DNA of 64,000 nt from Augochlora pura (lineage: Eukaryota; Arthropoda; Insecta; Hymenoptera; Halictidae), in NCBI RefSeq assembly GCF_028453695.1, contig NC_135778.1, positions 12,460,244 through 12,524,243 on the forward strand. The letters are read 5' to 3'. A program made the translations under genes and the position numbers. Every line of letters starts with the position of its first letter. Within the stretch, counting starts at the first letter, position 1. The notes under the pieces are model-generated. The model searched no databases and was not told the origin of the DNA. It was given only the letters and a program-made list of their open reading frames with translations. Shown one piece after another: positions 48,581 through 59,792 of this stretch.

Positions 48581-50690
48581 AGTTTTATAAAAATTATAAT
48601 AATTAGTACTATGGAAACGTATTCTAATTGGCTGTCTAGCACATTTTATCAGACTTAAAAATATAGGATTCATGCTGTTGTATTCAATACAAGAATTTTT
48701 TACAATCTACGCTTTTAAATAACCTATTTTGGAAATCCAATCATTTAATCTTTTTCTAAATATTATTTTTAAGTATTCTTATTTTCTGCTGCCAGAAAGA
48801 AGTTTCTCTTTTATTGTCCACTATGTACTCCAGGAAACATAATTACTAAAAATTAAAGACGTATTGTTAAGGTTACAACAGAAGAAACAGTTTATAAATG
48901 AAAAATTAAATACGAGACTCATTCGATTCGTTTATTTGTTTATAAACATTTCCAGATTCAAAATCCACTAGCTTCAACAGGGAAATTGATTGTTCTACTT
49001 TTACTTTGTAAAATAAGTCGATCTTTTTATTTTAAATTATAAATTAATAATTATCATTGATAGATGCGAACTCAGAATAAAAAGATACTTTTTCTCCGCG
49101 TAAACTAAGCCAATGTATATTAATATTCATGAAGATTTGGGATTTCTTTTTCATGGTCTGTAGAAATAATATAGTAGAAATACTATAATGCATAAATATT
49201 TTTCAATACTAGCAATCATGAGAGTCTAAAAAATATTGTTTCTCCGTAATTCAGATACGCGTACATTAGAATTATTTACATGCAGCTTGTAGAAAATGTT
49301 TTATTTTTAAACATAGTTTGTCGGCGTGTATTTTCATAACGAAGTCAAAATTAAAAAAAGCATCGAACGCTTTCCCCAATTATTAAATACTTTAAAACAG
49401 GAGTTCTCTCCATCGATGGAGACATTTAGTATGCATTTTTATTGCTATGTCGAGTTGTGTTTTTAATTGATCAGCGAACGGGACTGTAAAATGGAATTTC
49501 TACGTTGTTACGAACTTGCCGCAGAACCGCTAAAAATTCATCGTTACAAATTAACGTTTAGTTAATCAACACTTCGATCGTTTCTCAAAATCTCAAACTA
49601 ACGATAAAATCGTCGAAGTGAAAAGAGTCATCGATGAAAGAGAATTTTATTTAACCGCAGCGAAACCAAATTTTCTATATTGCTGTTGCCCATCGACTTG
49701 CGCGAGAGGTAAATGAAATGACGGCGGTTTTTCCGGCAGCCATTTTCGCGAGCCGGTGACGCAAAACTCGGCCGGGATTTACATTGTACGGACGACGGAA
49801 CACCGAACGTATTCGTGATGAGAGTGAGTATTTAATTAGGACAATCGAAGAGAAAGATAATTGAATTTCAAAACCCCGTATCTGTGTAACAGCGACGCGG
49901 AACCTCATTCATTTCCAGCCGGCCGGCAACCCATCTCTTAATTTTCCGGATTACCGGGTAATATGCGAACGCGTCCATATGCGAGCTCGACACGTCGCCC
50001 AGATATTTTACCTTTAAACGTTGCCGAACGATCGTTTATCGCGTCTCGAATCGGCTGAACAATATATTCCATCTTATTTCTCGGTTTTATCACCGCGAGG
50101 TCCCGCGAGCTGTTCAACGAAATATCATGCTTTCATAAGAGATTGTTCTGCTTCCAAGCATTACAAAGTGTTTTAAACGATTCGGGAATTTCACTGGGTC
50201 TCGTAAGATTTCATAGAATACCCGTCCTTGCTTGTAGGTCACCGAAGTTTTATAATGGCGAATGCAGAGTTTAGGTACAATTCAATTTTATCGTAAAATC
50301 GATACACCGGAATTCTGTGCAACGTAGAGACGAAATACATAGAAATTTGGATAGTCGGGAGCGTATCTGGAAAATGTTTTAATGAATAAATTCTTTCTGT
50401 TCGTTTTACATTAAGTTTGGACATGCTATCGTTTATTAATAGTTACTTATAATATTGTTTGTAAGTAGTGATTTTATAGGAATCGTTAGTTTGTAAGTAG
50501 AAATGACTAGCAATAGTCAGACATGACAATTCAGGCGTATTTACAAATCTGCATGCAAAAGAGTTTGCATATGAGAAATAAGCTCTGTATTAATCAATTG
50601 ACTTCAAAATAAAAAAAGTCACTAATGTAAGAAACTACTACGTAGGAATGACAAGACCGAATTTATTTAGACTTTCCACAAATTTTATTA
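48581..50690. other. AT-rich non-coding DNA with a CpG-richer patch
   Basis: AT-rich except about 49670-50130. No domain, RNA gene or repeat boundary was recognised. Confidence 0.5.
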
Positions 50691-50695
50691 TAAAA

Positions 50696-51019
50696 CAGTG
50701 GAACCAGTTATTGCGGAATCAACAATTGCTAGTTTATACTTAGGCACAATTAACTTTAGATTTATAAAATGAGACATATAAATTATTTTTATTCTTTTAT
50801 TTTAATTTAGTTTTTAATCAAAAAATTTCATCTTGCTTGCAGGCATAATTGACCTTATATTCATCGAATGAAACATATTACATTTTTGTATCATATTATC
50901 TTGTTTATTATCGAATAAAAAGATTGAATATATATTATTCGATAAATATAAAGTTAATTATGCTTGCAAATAAACCAAGTCCACGAGAACTACTCACACC
51001 GCAGTAACTGGCTCCACTA
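50696..51019. mobile_element. TIR element with internal 31-bp hairpin
   Basis: The left end CAGTGGAACCAGTTATTGCG (50696) is inverted at the right end, which reads TAGTGGAGCCAGTTACTGCG inward from 51019. Inside, a 31-bp arm (50839-50869, starting GCAGGCATAATTGACCTTAT) is inverted at 50937-50967 with four mismatches. A third, partial copy of that motif (AGGCACAATTAACTTTAGAT) lies near 50742. The element is about 320 bp, AT-rich and non-coding. If the target is TA, the left site has changed to CA, so the superfamily is uncertain. Confidence 0.8.
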
Positions 51020-51974
51020 ATCTCTGCTTGGGTTAAGAAGTCCAACCAACAATACGTTCACTGCTGTATTTAAAATAATATAAGATTATAAAAATATAGA
51101 TGCTGATACATCGCTGAAGAAAAAAAATGTATAGCTTAAAAAACCTCTGAGTATTTTTCATAACAAAAGTGAAAATTAAACATGGATAGAAAGACAAACG
51201 CTTTGAAATGATTCCACAGCCAAAGGAGTAGAAATAAAAAATATATAGAACCGATCATTTTGACCAACTCTGTAGATTTAATGTTAAAATATTTGTATCT
51301 TTAGGAAGGCACTAAAAATATACAATTTTTAAATTCATACAGCTTTCGACAATTTAATACGCGCAGCGCACGCAGGGCAGCGTATTAGAATTATTACAGG
51401 AATGTAGTAGCCAGAAATGAAATGTGTCCCCATAAAGGAAATTTGCAAATAAGAGAAGCATTAAGGGATCAGGTTTCCCAACTATGCGGCTGGGGCAGAT
51501 CATGTCTATCTCCCTCTACACGATTTTCAGGCATATCCGGCATTTTTCTGGCCCCTTCCCCGCCCCCGCGCGTTCCACGTCCCTTTTTTAGTTCGATTTA
51601 ATGCCGGCCCGCTAGATATTTGGAATAAAATGGGCAGGAATGTGAAATCGGCGGCTGGTACACGTACATAGGTATTGATGTACGTATTGGAAAACGATTC
51701 AGGATCCAAGATGAAAACCGTCGAGCGCATCCTGGTCCACAGTCACCTGGAAGAGTCACCCGGAGGAAAAATATCGTCGGTTCTGAGCGATATTTGGCAT
51801 GGACCGGAAGTAAGAAGATAGCTTCCGTTCGTTTTGTATGGCCGGCCATGTGTTACGTTATTAAACTTGCCGGCCGAACGATAATATCGTCCGTTCCCAC
51901 TTTAAAATATACACGACCTACGCCGCCGTTCTTCAAAATCATTTTCCGCGTCGCTCCTCTCGCATTGTTAAAAG
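51020..51974. other. mixed non-coding DNA
   Basis: AT-rich then GC-richer DNA leading to the mariner element. Chance frames only. Confidence 0.5.
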
Positions 51975-52051
51975 TATTGGGTAGGGAAGAAAGTAATTTC
52001 GGGTTTTTAGTGTGACATAAAACTCAATTTTTTTTATACTAAAAATGAACT

Positions 52052-53353
52052 TTAATCAGTCAAATATTTTCCATTCTGTTCGATGACCTTTTGCCATCTT
52101 TCTATTAACTTCATAATCCCGCGCGCATAGAATTTCTGGTAATTAACAGCAAAAAACACTCAACCAAGTGCGATTTGAGGTCGTCGTTATTGCTGACATT
52201 TTTACCGTTTAACACGTTGACGCCGGCGTGCATCACCGGTGGGTCACACGTTTCAGACCCGTGGGCTGCGTACATTTGTTTATTTTGCTTGCATTTCACA
52301 AAATAGATACTACAAAATAGGTTTATGTTACTTTATCTGAACATTATAAACAGATATTCAATAGTAAAAACATAGAAATTCAATATTATAAACTTAACAT
52401 AATTATTTAATTTTTGTCAATTTCGGGCGCCGACTCATAGAAAAAATCGTGAATATCGACGCCGGCATCAACGTGTTAAGATATTTTGTAAACTTTGAAA
52501 TAAATGATAATCCGATGGTGCAAGGTCGGGGCAGTATGGGGGATGCGACATCACTTCCCAACCAAGCTCCAATAGTTTCGTACGTGTTGTTAAAAATGTG
52601 CGAGGCCTCGCATTGTCGTGGTGGAACACGATTCCTTTGCGATTTGCCAATTCTGGCCCTTTTCTCTTTGATTGTTTCCTCCAGTTTCACAAGTTGTTGG
52701 CAATGAACATCTGAGCTGATCGTTTGGTTGGTGAAGGAGCACTAAATACATAACACCTTTGTAATCCCACCAAATTGACAACATGATCTTTTTTTGATGC
52801 CACTCAGCTTTTGATATGGTTTGTGCTGGTTCATTATACTGAGGCCATGATCTTTTTCGATTAACATTATTGTAAACAATTCATTTTTCATCGCCAGTGA
52901 TAATTCGTTTTAAAAAAGGGACGATTGCATTACGTTTGAAATGCGTATCGCAAATATTGATTCGTTGTGTTTCGTAGGTGAATTTCTTTCAATTCGTGCG
53001 GAACCCAAATACCAAGCTTCTTAACAAGTCCAAGACTTGTTATATGATTTTCAATTATTGTGTGTGATACATTTAACTGTTTAGCAACCTCTCGCATAGT
53101 TATGTGACGATTCGATTCAATTATTACTTTCATTTTGCCATCATCAACTTCAGAAGGTCGACCAGAACGTTGGTCATCTTTCAATGGGAAATCTCCAGAA
53201 CGAAATTTTTTGAACCAATTCTGACACGTGCGTTCTGTTAAACAATCAACACTATCAACTTCACATATGTCTTTCTGAGCCCCGACAACATTCTTGCCTT
53301 TATGAAAATAAAAAAGTAAAATGTGTCGAAAATGCTGCTTTTTGCATCTCCAT
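52052..53353 (-). pseudogene. mariner transposase pseudogene (D,D34D)
   Basis: The likely start is ATG at 53353 and the stop is TAA at 52052-52054. Without the nested insert this leaves about 345 codons, the usual mariner length. Recognisable parts in order are RHILLFYFHKGKN, a helix-turn-helix region with LTERTCQNWFKKFRSGDF, the RSGRPSEVDD motif, a second helical region ending WVPHELKEIHL, ITGDEK (first Asp, codon at 52890-52892), VFHHDNARPRT (second Asp) and PDLAPSDYHLF (third Asp). The spacing between the second and third Asp is 34. The C-terminal tail (QKFYARGIMKL, then KVIEQNGKYLTD) lies beyond the insert. Defects are an early frameshift, a TGA in place of Trp after ITGDEK, further frameshifts around 52640-52780, and the insertion. 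It is inactive. Confidence 0.95.
52213..52475. mobile_element. TTAA-flanked MITE nested in mariner
   Basis: TTAA at 52209-52212 and 52476-52479 brackets 263 bp with ends CACGTTGACGCCGGCGTG and, read inward from the right, CACGTTGATGCCGGCGTC. Removing the insert and one TTAA rejoins the mariner C-terminal region, which supports insertion at a TTAA with duplication. The ends are CAC rather than CCC, as in some piggyBac-superfamily elements. It is non-coding. Confidence 0.92.
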
Positions 53354-53539
53354 ATTAAAACTGTCCGTAAACTGACAGTTGTAAACAAAATTACACGGAA
53401 TTTGTTTCTAAAACAACCTAGTGGTATTGACTACCAAATCTAAAAAGAAAAAAATTCTAACATTGACAGAGAATAACGAGATAAACATAACGCTATCTAC
53501 TGGTGCAAACCGAAATTACTTTTTTGCCAACCCAATAGA

Positions 53540-55338
53540 ATAATTGTACGAGATCTGAATACGTTCCCCGACCTGTCCCAGTTCTTTGTGCGGCATGATT
53601 GATCGCATCAATATTCAAAAACTCTCGAGAACAATTCGGCGGCATTCGGTTTGTCTAACTCGATTCGAACGGTACTTTCAAGTGAGATCAATTTAATCGA
53701 TTACCAATTCACTTTTATCTCGTTCGAATAAAGAGGTTAACATCTCGGAATTAATTTGTACTGAATTTCTTCCATAAATTTTTTAAGACCTTTCTAAGGA
53801 ACAATGACTGAATAAAAATTTACTTTCACTTTCAATCTTTTGATACGGTCAACAATAGTGCAACAGAATATATAAATTCTTTGAATGGCGCCACGCCTTT
53901 GTGTTACATTTTTGTTAAAACGCATCTGTAATCTTACTGTAACAAAAGTGGACGTCTACACAAATGGAAATATTGATCAGTCATTTACAATTATATGGTT
54001 CTGTTGTAATGCTTTTTTCACATATTTCGAACTAATTCGTAATTTTATTAAAACTATACGAGGTGTCCACAAATAATATAACTTTCCTCTATATCAAATC
54101 AACGCGCTGACAACATTTATTCTCGTCCAATGGTATAAAATAAATCTACGGTAAATTGAATAAAGTAAAACTGTAAACAATAATAAAATAAAATTCCATA
54201 CAAATAACACAATAAAATATGCTTGACGGTTATCGTAGAATTATTTCAAATTGTGGTAGAACCGTATACTTCGTTGCGTTTTTTGTGGTTCGCCGGTGCG
54301 TAATATTCGCACTCCAATCGCAAGAAATGGATTGCCTTTGAAAAACCGTCGGCAAATATTTGGCAGTGAAAGAGAGGAGGCCGCCGTCCACGCCGCGGAA
54401 AAACTGAACGTTAAATCGCGGTGTTTTCTGGTCGGGCAAAATATCGGAATAAACAGAAATCGGGTCAATCCGTGCGTCGAACTTATCAAAGCAATATTTC
54501 GCCGCGGACACCGCAAGCGTTTTCATTGCCGGGTACCTGTAGAGGAGGTTGCGTGAACGTATTCTACGAGGCGTCTCTCGCCTCTCTAACAACGTTAGGC
54601 GCGTTTCATGGTCGGCCGGTAGCGTATATCGCGAATGAATTTCATTGATAATGTTCGAACGCCCGTAAAGCTTTCGCGCGCGCGCGCGAGGCAATTTGCT
54701 CGCGTGTAAAAATGCTGCGGAACGTCGTTCCGCGCGTTATATCGGGTCGGGGGGGGGGGGGGGGCCTGTTGTTTCGTAAATCGTCCACCGCGGAGATGGG
54801 TCCTCCGGCGAGCCAGATGAGAAACGATGGTGGCCAGGTTGCACAGGTGCTGGGAACGCTCAAGCAGGAAGCGCCGGCGGAACCGAGGGTCCGGCGTTCT
54901 CTCCAGGTACCACTTACCTGGAATCGCTGTGTACGCCGTTCGCGCAACGTCCAGCTGTTCCTTTTAATCGTATTACCCTCCCCCATACTTTGAACCGGTC
55001 GGAAATTAAATTAACCAATCCCGGCGCTCGCTTTGAAATGGTAACGCCGACGGTCCGAAAAGAGTGAGAACGAAAAGGCACTTGCTGACGCATCTGGACG
55101 GAACGACATTTTCCTTTCGAGGCATTGGAAAATTCATCGGCCGCCGATTCCTGTTCGAATTCGATGTCAAGGCTTCCTGGGATTATTTGCCGTTCGCTCT
55201 GAAATATTGCCTCCACTTTCCGATTTTTCCGTTTAATTAAATAATTACTACCGTTCGAAATAAGAAAGATACTTTTTAAGACACTGTTATTTATTTATTC
55301 CTTGATCGTTACGTTGTGACATAACGTCTCCAGTCAAT
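53540..55338. other. AT-rich then CpG-rich non-coding DNA
   Basis: Near 54055 a TATACGAGGTGTCCACAAAT motif resembles the terminus of a GGTGTCC-type repeat, without a partner. The CpG-rich part (54240-55230) has several mutually overlapping open frames on both strands, the longest 154 codons (minus, 54230-54694), without domains. Confidence 0.45.
54749..54764. repeat. poly(G) tract, 16 bases
   Basis: Sixteen consecutive G residues in a CpG-rich block. Confidence 0.9.
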
Positions 55339-55339
55339 C

Positions 55340-55800
55340 AAACTTGCTCTTTCCACGAAATTAATTTTCTATGGAAATATAAAAGCCAGTTGTTTAAATA
55401 TTTTATCTGGACCTCTAAGGCAATTTCGAATTTCAAATGTGCTGTGTATATTTATACCGACCGTATACCTACTAAGGATTTTATCTAAATTTATATAATT
55501 AGAAATATTAGTCGAAGATATTAATTCTCTAGACAAAAGTAATGTTCCATTTTATAAATATTTTATCTGGACCTTTAATGCAATTTCAAATTATAAATCT
55601 ACTTTATACATTTGTCCTGATTTCATACTTACCGAGAATTTCATCCGAACTACTTTATACAATTACAAGTATTGGACGAAGGAATTCATTTTCTAGACAA
55701 AAGTATAGTTTCATAAATATTTTATCCGTATTTCTACCACAGTCCTAAATTTTAAACGTACTTTGTGCACTTACCTCAAACTTTGCGCTCACGTAGAGAG
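55340..55800. repeat. ~160-bp tandem repeat, almost three copies
   Basis: The motif AAATATTTTATC(T/C)GGA recurs at 55396 and 55556, and as AAATATTTTATCCGTA at 55715, a period of 159-160 bp. Other parts keep register: TCTAGACAAAAGTA at 55530 and about 55692, and ATTTCATCC(G/A) near 55642 and 55802. Divergence between units is high, so the array is old. An open frame at 55542-55748 lies within it and is not a gene candidate. Confidence 0.88.
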
Positions 55801-56095
55801 AATTTCATCCATGATACTTCACTGTAAAATAATTGACATGCAATGACAAAGTATACGGTTAATGTTCCGATTGATAAAAATACGAGTGTTTGAAAAATAG
55901 CTCATAATATTGGATTAACACAACGCGGTTGTAAAAATGATTGCAAAGAGTCGAACACCTTAGCAAGATGGGAAGAATTTCCGAATTTATTTGCCGTAGC
56001 GAATGCGTTCGTACGTTCGAGGAGGAATTAGCTTACTTCGGCGAGCAGCATTCACACTTATTGTTAGCTAAGTAGGTACGGAACAGTCTTTATTC
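55801..56095. other. non-coding spacer
   Basis: Mixed DNA between two tandem arrays. Nothing was recognised. Confidence 0.5.
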
Positions 56096-56575
56096 AGACA
56101 GCCGGAATAGGAGCGTTCCTAGGCAGACAAGTGGAATGAGCATCGCCGAAGTCAGACAAATAGAATAGGCTCTGGTTGGTTGCTGTCAGATAAGTGGAAT
56201 AGGAATCTTTACTTGTCGTGGACGTACTTGCCGGTGCTGTTCCTGTTCAGACAAGTAGAATAAATACGGCATCTAGTCGGACGAGTAATACAATGGGAAG
56301 TGTTTTTCGTCGATGTAGCAGAACGGGGAACCCTGCATCCTTGGGCCGGGGGCAAACAGAATAGAGAAGTCATTCCCGGTAAAATAAATAAGGCTGATTC
56401 CATTTTTATTTAGAGAAGAATGCGAGCCGCGAACGCTATACGGACTACGTAATGACCGTCTTTAGTGACCTAAATAAAACAGGGATGGCTTCTAGGCAGA
56501 CAGATAGAATAAATAATGAACTCGCGTCAACAAGTGGAACGGGAATGTATGCGGTCAGGCGAACGTAATCCTCAT
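56096..56575. repeat. decayed ~30-bp minisatellite
   Basis: A motif close to CAGACAAGTGGAATAGGA recurs at about 56096, 56124, 56153, 56187, 56248, 56278, 56498, 56528 and 56556, mostly 28-34 bp apart or at about twice that. Middle units (56300-56490) are eroded, with partial matches such as CAAACAGAATAGAG near 56353. No coding function is indicated. Confidence 0.75.
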
Positions 56576-58000
56576 TTCTATTGATCAGTACATCTTCCTG
56601 CTGTACTTCCTGCTTGTATAACGTTATGCTTGGCGTCTGTCGAAAAGCAAACTTTTATGGAAAATTTGAATCAAGTCTGTATATTGTTTTTCATTTATAC
56701 GTACATGTGTAACAAATTAGGTGATACAAAATTAAATTTTCTAGAAAATGAGCACATATGTATATACAGTGAACGAAATTTATATGGAGATACTAATATC
56801 ATTTAGTAAAAAAAGCATTCTGATAATAAAATTAAAATTGCGTATACAAGGAAATAATAAGAAATAAAAAATATCTTAGCAAACAATGAAAAACCTTAAA
56901 AAACTTAACAGCACAAAACAATTTTTAAACAGTATCAAATAATAAAAGGCATAATTACACAACGAAATTTTCACAGCAACAGTCAAATAAAATGTCATCT
57001 AAAAAAGAAACAAAAATATTGTAATATTAGTACTTAATATTGCAACCTTTATGACTATCCATTCTTTATGCAACAAATCAATTTATGCGACGTTGGAGTA
57101 TTAATTTTATAAAATAAACACGAGCCAACATCGAGTGATAACATTTTCCAGAACATGGAGGCACTTGGGGATATAATATTATATCTATAACAAATGCGAT
57201 CATTACTATTGCATTACTTTTCATTAGACGATATTTAAATGACAACTTTGAAATTTATTTTCTTCAAGTAGCATTTTTTATTTTGTGTACCGTCCAAAGA
57301 ATAACTCAAAAAAAGAATTCATTCGCGATTTACCAGCTTAATCGCTAATTCGACATCGACGCTGAAAATTTTGAGATTAACAACCCTTTCCTAATTAACT
57401 ATTTGTAGCGCCACGTAGACTGACAAAGCTTCGGTCACGAGCTATTCAGGGTTAATCCTCGGGCATCGCGGCAAAGGTCGAGGGACGTAGCGGACAAAGT
57501 AGAGTTTGATAAGAATGTAGAAACGACGAGGTTAAGGGTCAGGGATAAAGTAGGGTGAAACAAATAAGGTTTGCTAACGCGGGTTTAGTGGCGGGTTTTT
57601 CCCCCAGCCCTTTCCCACCGTAAAGCATTATTCCTGTGTAGAAAAAGCTCTCCGACGGAGTATATATCAGAGGCGCCCGGCCTGTACACGCCTTTATCTC
57701 GAAGTATTTCGCGCGAGTAGATAGCTGGCATCCTATATAGAGAATCGTGACTTCGTTTTAAATTCTCCCCGGCGCGGGGTTAACGTCGTTTCGAAGAGAA
57801 ATCGCCCTTTGCACTGACAATAAGGAACAGAAGGCCGGAGGGGGTAAGGAAGCGCGCGCGGGCATACACACGCCGCGCACATACACTCGGCAGAAAAGAA
57901 TCCCACGGAACGGTGTTGGTGATCGTACTTCACGGTTTCTTCTTTCGACGAGAAGGCGCCGGCATTCCGATCGATCTCATCGATCGTTTTTTGGGCCGAT
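56576..58000. other. AT-rich DNA with a possible Tc1-type terminus, then CpG-richer DNA
   Basis: At 56765 a TA is followed by CAGTGAACGAAATTTATATG, which resembles the end of a Tc1-like element; no inverted partner was found. From about 57410 the DNA becomes CpG-richer. No host gene was recognised. Confidence 0.4.
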
Positions 58001-59759
58001 TTACGGCACCGTCGTCAAACTTTATGTCCCGCGGACGTAATGCAACCCCGGGCCGAATACACATACACACACGTACATACATACGCATACAAATACGGGC
58101 GCGCGGATACTCGCTCCTCGCCGAAAGAATTTTTATACGGATTTTGCGGATCGCTGCGTGATTTTTTTACGGCGTGTAATACCGTGCTACGTCATCGCCG
58201 TGCCGCGCAACTTCTCTATATTTATGTATTTTCATTTTACTGTAAATTTCGTTCGAGTGAATTTACAATGCGCGTCGCGGAATTTCACGGAATACTGATC
58301 GCCGCGTGTAAGTACGCGCCTTAAATAACTGAATTTTAGGGGATCGGTCGTTGGATAAAAGTGAAACAAGTGGAAAAACAGGTTTATTTAGTTAACTTGT
58401 TGAGTGTGGTTCTATCTTAGCTATTTGAAACATAACCTGATTCGTGTTGAGTATAAGGGCAGTACTGAAGATAGTAGAACACTTTCTAAAAGGGCACTTT
58501 TTTAAGATTTGACTAAGCGACTTGACTCCTTTTTAGATGATAGAAGAGTTAATCTAATTGCCAATTGACAAAAGTTGCTTTTAAAAAATTGTAAACTAGA
58601 AGTCATTAAGCACAGTCTTTTGCAATTTTCATTTGCTATTTGTAACACAGAACGTTTCTAGGCCGTCTCTAGACCGTTCATAAGCCGTTCATAAAACATT
58701 CGGGATGTTTTACACCAGACATCTTTGTTCTATATATGTTAGTCCAATTTTTAAAATAGCCTCCTGCTATAGAAAGTGTCAAAATATATCTGTAACCAAC
58801 AATATACCCTTATCACGCGTATACAATATTCTTCTAATTCAAATAATTTTTTAGAGTTTGATATATCATCTTTTATGTTTTCATAGAATAACAATATGCT
58901 TTGATAACTAATAACAACTGAATAAAAACTTTGACAGCTAAATAATATGCTGATATCAATAGAGATTGAATAATTACATCCTATTTGCAACTAGAATTCA
59001 ATTAAATCCAGGAAAAGATTCGAAAAATGTTAAATACATTTTACATCACACTCAACCAATACACCATACAGAAAGAAAACGATGAAAGTCACATGTCATA
59101 ATTTACACGTTAATTCCAATTTCGTTTTGTGTGTCGTACATTTTATTTTCGCATGCTGCTCATACTTTCGCGCGTGCAATCGCGTTAATCAAAAAGTTTT
59201 CCCCTTTCACTTCTTCTTGCGTTCGCGTTTAAACGAAGGGAAGCAAAATATCCCGAAATAAAGCAGACCATACACACTTCCAGTGGATTTCATTTAACGA
59301 GATATAAGTTCCGACATTTTTATAAAACTCCGCGAGAACTTCCTCTCGGCCCGACGGATAAATCGCGAGCCGTTAAAATGAGGGTACGGCATTCGTTTTT
59401 GTTTCCGTTCGAATTACGCTTCCCTTTCGAATATTCAGAAACTGGTTTTCCACGCGATCGGGGTCAGATCGATGGCAATCAAGGCGCCATTAAAACAGCG
59501 TTCGCCCGTTGGCAGGATGAAAATCCGTGGACCCGATGAATCTCGATCGGTGACCGGTCTTTCCCCCGGAGAAAATGGCCGTCGTGGTCCGAGCCACGAG
59601 GACATCATTTCGAATTCCTGCCGGTGCGCGGGATGCGATCACCGGGGAACGTATACAAGCGACCGTCCTCGGAAATCTGGGTCGCCTTATGATCAGCTCG
59701 GACCCCCTGAAGAATCTTATCGGTCTACGTGAAAATCCGTAAATCGAGGAGAGGGACTG

Positions 59760-59792
59760 CTCTCTCTCTCTCACTCTCTCTCTCTCTCTCTC
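59760..59792. repeat. (CT)n microsatellite
   Basis: A CT run with one CA interruption. Confidence 0.93.

Larger units (their letters stand above)
51977..53535 (-). mobile_element. mariner element, near full length, interrupted by a TTAA MITE
   Basis: The transposase-start end is at 53535 and reads inward TTGGGTTGGCAAAAAAGTAA followed by TTTCGG. The other end at 51977 reads TTGGGTAGGGAAGAAAGTAA followed by TTTCGG. TA dinucleotides flank both ends (51975-51976 and 53536-53537). Without the nested MITE the element is about 1.29 kb, the expected mariner size. It belongs to a mariner lineage whose proteins are widespread in ants and bees; this rests on recall of the protein pattern. Confidence 0.97.

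Noticed and set aside
54230..54694. 154-codon minus-strand frame
   Set aside because: Domain-free, and it overlaps frames on both strands in a CpG-rich block.
58487..58537. Inverted TCTAAAAGG...CCTTTTTAGA
   Set aside because: Too short and AT-rich to support an element without a second copy.
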